Origin: Enchytraeus crypticus
Taxonomy: Eukaryota; Annelida; Clitellata; Enchytraeida; Enchytraeidae
Direction: 5' to 3'
NCBI GenBank assembly: GCA_905160935.1
Contig: CAJHZI010000688.1
Span: forward strand, 62,001 to 126,000
Length of the DNA: 64,000 nucleotides
In this document: piece after piece, positions 59,501 to 64,000 of the stretch
Numbering within the stretch: the first letter of the stretch is position 1
Layout of the letters: the number at the start of each line of letters is the position of its first letter
The notes under the pieces: model-generated
What the model was told of the DNA's origin: nothing
The model's database searches: none
What the model saw: only the letters and a program-made list of their open reading frames with translations
Position numbers and translations under genes: made by a program

Positions 59501-61399
59501 GAATAGCCCGCAGTATATTTAAAAAGAAAGTTTGATAAGATGGAGAGCTGCAGAAATTCTTATGTGACACTGTGAAAGAAATGACTCAGATTTTCGAAAG
59601 TTGTAACTAGTACGACATTGCCCTAATTGCACCAAATGCGTAACGAATTGAAGTAGTAAACAAATGATTGGGTCAAGAAATTGATATTTAAGCTATTGTT
59701 GACAGGACAACCTAGCAATACAAGCCGCTATAACCTATTCGACCTCAGCTAGCATTGCTACATTATACTGAAAAGTGTTTCGTAATAGTTAAGTACTAAA
59801 ATCAAGTAGGGATGAAGCCTTGAAAAAACAGTGTATGCTGTTAATACGTATTTGGTCTACTTCCTTTTCAAATTTAATTCTGAAGCTAACTACGCTTCGT
59901 TCACCAGGAGTTGTGAAAACTCCTTTACAAAAACTTAATTATTATCCTAAAATCAAAAGATGAAGATAAATACTTCTAAAATAATAATAAAGAAATAAAA
60001 ATACTGAACAACAGCAATTACTGAGCTACAATCATCAATGACAACAACGAACCCTACAGAACCAAAAATCAATCCGACTAGCATAAAATTAGAAAGCTTA
60101 ACAAACCCCATATCCTGTAAATGAGTCCAAAGAAACGAAACTAACCGAAATATAATTACATTTAAAAAAGAAAATATTTCCACCTGCTGCAATGCCCCAA
60201 CGCAGAATCTCAGAAACAAGAAGCCGTAGTAGTTAGTGACGTAGGCGTTGGCCACGCCCACGATCACCATAGCCCATTGGCTGAAGAGGAAGACCGGCTT
60301 GCGCCCTATGTAGTCTGAGAGAGCAGAGAATCCCATTGCCCCGATCATCACTCCAATCACTAGAATAGACTGAGCGAAGTCCTTGAGGTGCTTCTTTTCA
60401 CACACCAATTCCCACTGCGCCAGCAAAGAACAACCTTACCAATATACTATTTATTTTTTATTTTATTTATCAATATATTTAAATAATTCTGTGAGAATGA
60501 CTGTTTAATTTTTTGTCGGTCGCAGTACTAAGTGCCTAGGTCGCAGTACTAAGTGCCTAGGTCGCAGTACTATGTGCCTAGGTCGCAGTACTAAGTGCCT
60601 AGGTCGCAGTAATAGGAGACTAGATAGCAGTACTAGGTGCCTAAGTCGCAGTACTAGGTGCCTAGGTCGCAGTGCCCACATATGCCACTGCTGCACTGCT
60701 TTTCTGTAAATTTGAGCTACTACGCTTCTGCTACACTGATTGAGTAGTGTGCTGAGGTAATCGTGTCAACTATTATTCAAATCCTGCATCGTCACTTCTC
60801 GGTACGAAATCTACATTAAATCTCGTCATACCTTCTTTTGCAAACAATTTTGATTTTGATTTTTAAGATGCACAATAGTTTAGCATATGCTTCATCATAT
60901 ACTAATGATATTTGACAATATTGTGGCACAAAAAAGAACCAAATTCCAGACCGTTCTCGACTATACTGACTCCGCTTTCAACCGAAAATGTAATTATTTA
61001 TCCACTGTTGAAGGTTGGCTTTAGGATCTCTACTTTACATTACAATACGTTAAGGTATTTTATATTATAGTTTTACTTTATATTTATTAATATTATGCTA
61101 TGGTAATTTCTTATATATTATAGTGCATTTATATGCACGGTATTGCAAGAAATTTGTGCAGATAAATATACTTATATAATATTAAACCTCTGTAACAATA
61201 GTGGATCCTTCGTAAGGAATCGGATAGTCCCCATCTGCGTCCACATATATCCAGCCCTCCGTGCAGGGTCGAGTCCTGTTGCTGCCTGACCGGATGTCCT
61301 CATAGACTTCACAGCTGTCGAACAGTCCCGGTCGATTCTTCGGATCCGGGGGCAGAGTGGAATTGTCTGGCACAGCGCAATAGTGAGCAGGTCGGTAAC
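50284..61399 (-). CDS. SLC22-family transporter, copy C (exons 2-10; 5' exon outside window)
   Basis: Exons: 61188-61399, 60184-60414, 58762-58958, 57407-57706, 56287-56421, 55516-55601, 54860-54980, 51208-51280, 50284-50532. Lengths match A and B apart from one extra codon in exons 2 and 5 and a different tail. They give 533 codons plus stop. The protein is clearly older than the A/B split (for example WELVCEKKHLKDFAQS, SDYIGRK, KWGRRYPLIVYHCVAG, NQAMGIASLLGRLGN), except for the first part of exon 5, which is nearly identical to B. The ATG exon (about 42 residues) was not found between 61400 and 64000; if that intron is long it lies beyond the window. Exon 2 opens in phase 1, so it is not the start. 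Function: SLC22 organic-ion transport, substrate unknown. Confidence 0.88.
50740..50835. repeat. (CAT)n/(CAC)n microsatellite
   Basis: Trinucleotide runs in SLC22-C intron 9. Confidence 0.85.
51208..51280 (-). CDS. SLC22-C exon 9 (TM11)
   Basis: NQAMGIASLLGRLGNVVATY, 73 bases, donor TATGTC|GTAAGC. The upstream intron carries the two mariner elements. Confidence 0.87.
51440..51559. repeat. (TA)n microsatellite, target of the mariner element
   Basis: Continuous TA runs up to the first base of the TIR at 51560. Confidence 0.92.
51560..52533 (+). mobile_element. Mariner/Tc1-type element 1, 974 bp, with 280-bp TIRs
   Basis: Begins cagggtgcgcatt and ends aatgcgcaccctg, flanked by TA on both sides. 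Inverted repeats span 51560-51839 and 52254-52533. The interior encodes only the second half of a DDE/D transposase: LIIATLYYTNTILPKLIEDC, IFQQDGAPAHTSRLAQ with the second catalytic Asp, WPPNSPDFNPPD with the third, then frameshifted to EKYRAFKTKPRNTMKLKAVL. The N-terminal DNA-binding part is gone, so it is non-autonomous. Confidence 0.88.
52542..53476 (+). mobile_element. Mariner/Tc1-type element 2, 935 bp, with ~185-bp TIRs
   Basis: Begins cagggtgagtaaaaaatgat and ends ttattactcaccctg, flanked by TA. TIRs are 52542-52726 and 53290-53476. The interior encodes VNSQYYVNTLLPELFDDC, FIFHQNGAPAHASRHAQ (Asn where the second Asp belongs), a one-base frameshift near 52950, then EWPPNSVDLNPLNYYAWG (Asn where the third Asp belongs) and a C-terminal part to a stop near 53195. 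The N-terminal half is missing. Confidence 0.88.
53477..53525. repeat. (TA)n microsatellite beyond mariner element 2
   Basis: Pure TA run continuing the tract that the two elements split. Confidence 0.9.
53731..53856 (+). mobile_element. 5S rRNA-like/tRNA-like SINE, second copy
   Basis: gggggtgggacttagcgcac, then gaagttttaagctccatcgc, tttagtactttgtgggtgac and gagtgttgacagctttga. The stretch TAGTACTT-GTGGGTGACCACC is 5S-like. May extend to about 54000. Confidence 0.62.
54235..54530 (+). repeat. Dispersed LINE-3'-like repeat in SLC22-C intron 8
   Basis: aaaccatcacagaagtcata and caagctaagg, then cctgccatttgacagagcac. Same family as 1860-2330 and 15870-16140. Confidence 0.45.
54860..54980 (-). 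CDS. SLC22-C exon 8 (TM10)
   Basis: NGTSLVWMIMMFNLIGKFG to PEIFPTTLR, donor CTTAG|GTGAGG. Confidence 0.88.
55516..55601 (-). CDS. SLC22-C exon 7 (TM9)
   Basis: KWGRRYPLIVYHCVAGVSL, 86 bases, flanked by TTTACAG and GTTTTA. Confidence 0.88.
55655..55840 (+). mobile_element. AG-tail LINE 3' end in SLC22-C intron 6
   Basis: ggtggagttataagccatgg, then acctgccaataggcagtg and cactgagagagagag. Confidence 0.65.
56022..56228. repeat. 41-bp minisatellite in SLC22-C intron 6
   Basis: Five units of gccttgtataccttctataa, then tctatgacctctttatacgc. Confidence 0.88.
56287..56421 (-). CDS. SLC22-C exon 6 (TM7-TM8), the only complete copy
   Basis: MVISMVYYGLSLSTATLAGD to FILQK, with donor CAGAA|GTATGA. Three truncated copies of its 5' half lie upstream in the intron (56538-56970). 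Confidence 0.88.
56355..57005 (-). repeat. 183-bp tandem array carrying the 5' half of SLC22-C exon 6
   Basis: Acceptor plus the first 67 exon bases recur with exon starts at 56421 (complete exon), 56604, 56787 and 56970, an exact 183-bp spacing. The rest of each unit is a TCAA/AATC-rich intron stretch. The three extra copies stop at GGTGACAGATAC and lack the exon donor. Confidence 0.92.
57407..57706 (-). CDS. SLC22-C exon 5 (PES, cytoplasmic loop)
   Basis: The 5' two thirds are almost base-identical to copy B. From 57526 down to the donor TTTG|GTTAGC the sequence is strongly diverged. One codon longer than A/B. Confidence 0.88.
57527..57708 (-). other. Probable gene-conversion tract, SLC22-C exon 5
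   Basis: About 182 bases with a single mismatch noticed against 41415-41596 of copy B, whereas the rest of exon 5 and all other exons of C are strongly diverged from B. Confidence 0.85.
58214..58560 (+). mobile_element. CR1-like LINE 3' end in SLC22-C intron 4
   Basis: FSSSAPSLWNYLS at 58258-58296 resembles the RT tail motif AP-LWNSLP. The 3' end is gaggaaccggacgttaa. Confidence 0.6.
58762..58958 (-). CDS. SLC22-C exon 4 (TM4-TM6)
   Basis: GIILTGFVLACELFAAKYR to a split Trp codon at TTGTG|GTAGGA. Confidence 0.88.
58983..59190. repeat. About 87-bp tandem duplication in SLC22-C intron 3
   Basis: aactctcaaattattgcggt at 58985 and again near 59073, with a partial third copy. Confidence 0.8.
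60184..60414 (-). CDS. SLC22-C exon 3 (TM2-TM4)
   Basis: WELVCEKKHLKDFAQS. The MFS motif here is SDYIGRK, with Tyr replacing the first Arg of SDRIGRK in A and B. Phase 0 at both ends. Confidence 0.9.
60515..60683. repeat. 21-bp minisatellite in SLC22-C intron 2
   Basis: Eight units of gtcgcagtactaagtgccta plus g; some read taggag or taggtg instead of taagtg. Confidence 0.92.
61188..61399 (-). CDS. SLC22-C exon 2 (extracellular loop)
   Basis: Acceptor TTGACAG|GTTACC, then YRPAHYCAVPDNST to STIVTE. One codon longer than in A/B, in the SGSNRT stretch. Confidence 0.88.
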
Positions 61400-61440
61400 C
61401 TGTCAAAGTTCAACAAAAATAAAAAACAGGCCAAATAATA

Positions 61441-61492
61441 AAGTTTATAATAATAATAATAATAATCATATTAATCATAATAATAATAATAA
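61441..61492. repeat. (AAT)n microsatellite
   Basis: Trinucleotide run next to SLC22-C exon 2. Confidence 0.85.
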
Positions 61493-61599
61493 CCTCCGAC
61501 AACTTCTATAGCGGTGTCACGGCCGGCGTCTTGTCTTCGAGACTGCTTTACAGGTTCCTGGTAGGTTATTATTAATCCTTTCCCTGGTTAGTCATATCT

Positions 61600-61750
61600 T
61601 TACTATTAACAGCGCCAATCGGCAGCAAGCTCCAATAGAAGATTAATATTCCATGGGCCCAAGGGAATATCCATCATTACTTGACTGACTTAGGCTTTGA
61701 ACCCAGGCCACTTGTATCCGAGGCGAACACTCTCACCGTTACATGAAATA
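61600..61750 (-). mobile_element. tRNA-derived SINE-2
   Basis: Minus strand: acggtgagagtgttcgcctc (A-box-like, then anticodon-arm-like), ggatacaagtggcc and the B-box-like tgggttcaaagcc, then caagtaatgatgg. Too diverged and lacking arms for a functional tRNA. The segment 61785-61835 carries another LINE 3' terminus (gaggaagcgggcgttaa). Confidence 0.6.
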
Positions 61751-61839
61751 CATGAACATTTGGGCTCATACAGGCCAACAAGAATGCTATCCGTGACATC
61801 ATCCTTAAACGAGGAAGCGGGCGTTAAAACTGCATTTTA

Positions 61840-63210
61840 TTATTAAAATATAAAATATCTTTCATTATATAGTAGCGTTTTACAAATAGTTCTTATCATA
61901 CGTAAGCATGCAGAAATTTTTCATCTACATGTAGATTGACTCGCACGAGAGTATAATGCGTAATTGCGCGTGGGTTCCAAGTATACATGTAATTAGATAT
62001 AATACAGAGAGCGTCGACCGCTTTTTGTATAACGGGCTAGCCATTTGACGGTTGACGCTATAAATTATTGTCGATCATTTGTATCATAATGAAATCATTT
62101 CCTAACATTTACCAAATAATGATACGACTTCTTCACACTCTACTCCCCTCTCATTACGAGGGGATGGAATAGGGAGAAGAAAAACTGGACTACTTTCCTC
62201 TCTTCAATGACAAAAACTGACCTCCTGTCCTTATGATTGGAAATTTTAGAAGAACAGTGGATGGTTGTTTTTTAATTTCTGAAAATTTCGTTTCTTCCTT
62301 TTTTGGAGTATCTATGATATGGAACATAGCATGTCTTTGGACTGACCACACGGATTTTGGCTTGCATTCATCGGTTTTAATTTGGTTCTATAGTATTCGA
62401 TGTTGTCATGGGTAGCAGTAGCACTCGTATTGTTGTTGTTGTTGTTGAATTTCCTCCAGTAAAAAGTTCCCATGCACTCATCAATGGCAACTAATTCTGT
62501 CGAATCGAACAGTCTAAATCCTAGTACTGCACCGCAGATGATCGAATCTCTGCAAGAAATGTTCGATACTAATCAATAATGTCTTTCAAACAACTTTTCG
62601 AATCTGTAAACTATCATAGCGAAGTCATTCAAATTGAAACTAGAGCTATATAGGGATGTCGAAGGGTAATCCAATAGATTTTAGTCCCACCGTTAGATAT
62701 TATAGATGATGCTTTATACGATGATTTTAAAGCAGCTTTCTGAATACGTGCCTAAAGCGAGCATTGATCGTGTAACATAAGGGCTCAAGCTTTGATTAAT
62801 AAACTATCGTTCAAATTGTTTTAGTAAGCAATTGACGAATATTTTGTCTTGTTGTCGAAATTTTTGAAATTTATAGGTTGCGAATCTCAGCCATGAGTCA
62901 ACGCTAAATCCCTGACAAATCAGATAGAGAGAAAGGGAATTGCTATCTATTATTAAATTACGATATATTTTTATTTCGAAACTTTTAGTAGAATTTGGTA
63001 AGTATGGTGCACCTAATTGATTTGAATTCTTGCTGAACTTTCTATAAACAAGTGTATTGTCTCGTCCAATTGAAAGTGCCAAAGTTTTCTCAACAGTTAG
63101 ATCTTACAGAGGAATCAATCGTCGCTATAATAATCTTACGGAGATTTCGTTCGAGTCATACATATGTCGATTAAAACGATATACTGTATCGTTAGCCATC
63201 CAGAAACAGA
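61840..63210. other. No gene recognised; R3-like repeat at 62320-62450
   Basis: 62320-62450 (plus) matches dispersed repeat R3 (ttggactga, tggttctatagtattcgatg, gtagcagtagcactcg, (TTG)n). The first coding exon of SLC22-C was sought here on the minus strand and not found. Confidence 0.45.
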
Positions 63211-63212
63211 CC

Positions 63213-63815
63213 AACGGCACTAGCAGCACCAAAGAACCACAGCCCCAGCAGCACCAAAGAACCACAGCATCAGCACCACCAGCACCACTAACAGCACCAA
63301 TATCACCAGTAGCAACACAGCACCAGCAGCACCAGTAGCAACAATAGCATAAGCATAACCAGTAGCACCAGTAGCAGCAGCACCAGCAGCACCAGTAGCA
63401 CCACCAGCACCAGTAGCATCAGCCGCAACAGTAGCATTAGCAGAACCAGCAGCACCAGTAGCACTAGTAGCATCAGTAGCACCAGAAGCGCCAGCAGAAC
63501 CAGCACTACCAGCAGCACCAGCAGCACCAACAGCACCAGCAGCACCAACAGCACCAGCAGCACCAACAGCACCTGCAGCACCAGTAGCACCACCAGCAAC
63601 AGTAGCATCAGCAGCACCAGTAGCAGCAGTAGCACCACCAGCACCTGCAGCACGAGTAGCACCACAGCACGAGTAGCACCACAGCATCAGCAGCACCACA
63701 GCACGAGTAGCACTACAACACCAACAGCACCACAGCACCAGTAGCATCACAGCACGAGCAGCACCTAAGCACCAAAGCACCAACAGCATTACCACCAACA
63801 ACAGCATCAGCAGTA
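63213..63815. repeat. AGCACC-rich hexanucleotide satellite
   Basis: About 600 bases of agcacc, agtagc and agcatc units. Open in several frames on the minus strand (Leu/Val- or Gly/Ala-rich), which reflects repeat composition. 63816-64000 shows nothing recognisable. Confidence 0.9.
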
Positions 63816-64000
63816 AGCAATTAATTTAACTTGTAGGCCTACTCGAACTTAAACATACTTGACGTAAACAAGATAAACAGCGCAGCCGTTTAATATCAAG
63901 ATGAAACATCTACTGTAAGTGAGGATTTGTGCCCGCATCAAGGGCTCATAAAATCTATCAACTCTACATTTTAAACTCGCTTTAATATTCCATGGAGGAA

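Noticed and set aside
59953-60183. Reading the 157-codon frame through beyond SLC22-C exon 3
   Set aside because: The frame runs into the intron after the CAGCAG|GTG donor; alignment with A and B ends the exon at 60184.
61600-61750. Functional tRNA gene
   Set aside because: A- and B-box-like sequences are present but arms do not pair well and SINE-type 3' sequence follows; treated as a SINE.
63220-63807. 195-codon Gly/Ala-rich and 120-codon Leu/Val-rich frames
   Set aside because: Explained by the AGCACC satellite; no start context, splice sites or domain.

Overview
This is AT-rich, intron-rich, repeat-dense animal DNA. Genes are split by GT-AG introns, there is no operon structure, and the non-coding DNA is full of (TA)n tracts, LINE debris, tRNA-like SINEs and mariner elements. 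The frequent palindromic word taggccta and the protein content suggest a marine invertebrate, perhaps an echinoderm or hemichordate relative. That taxonomic guess is inference only.

All recognised host genes lie on the minus strand. (1) A three-exon gene (2772-11274) encodes a class C seven-transmembrane receptor most like GPRC5, with a long Tyr/Ser-rich tail of internal repeats. Its second intron (3188-8567) carries several LINEs, one nested inside another. (2) Three SLC22 (organic cation/carnitine/anion transporter, major facilitator superfamily) genes follow in tandem: A (19089-29744, 10 coding exons, 568 aa), B (37542-44873, 10 coding exons, 575 aa) and C (50284-61399, exons 2-10; the ATG exon was not found and probably lies beyond the right edge). 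All exon junctions were joined by hand. Phases agree throughout and every exon length is conserved between copies except for single-codon indels and the C-terminus.

A and B belong to a recent segmental tandem duplication (about 17.72-35.93 kb and 36.06-49.28 kb) that includes flanks, introns and older transposons at matching positions. C is an older paralogue, except for about 180 bp at the start of exon 5, which is almost identical to B and looks like gene conversion. C also holds a four-fold 183-bp array that copies the 5' half of exon 6 with its splice acceptor.

Region by region: 1-2.6 kb repeats, no recognised gene; 2.8-11.3 kb receptor gene with LINE-filled intron; 11.5-12.5 kb LINE; 12.6-17.7 kb no gene seen; 17.7-35.9 kb unit A; 36.1-49.3 kb unit B; 50.3-61.4 kb SLC22-C, with two different long-TIR mariner elements back to back (51.56-53.48 kb) in its intron 8; 61.4-64 kb SINE/LINE remnants and an AGCACC-rich satellite. 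No bacterial-type operon, CRISPR array, rRNA gene or functional tRNA gene was seen.
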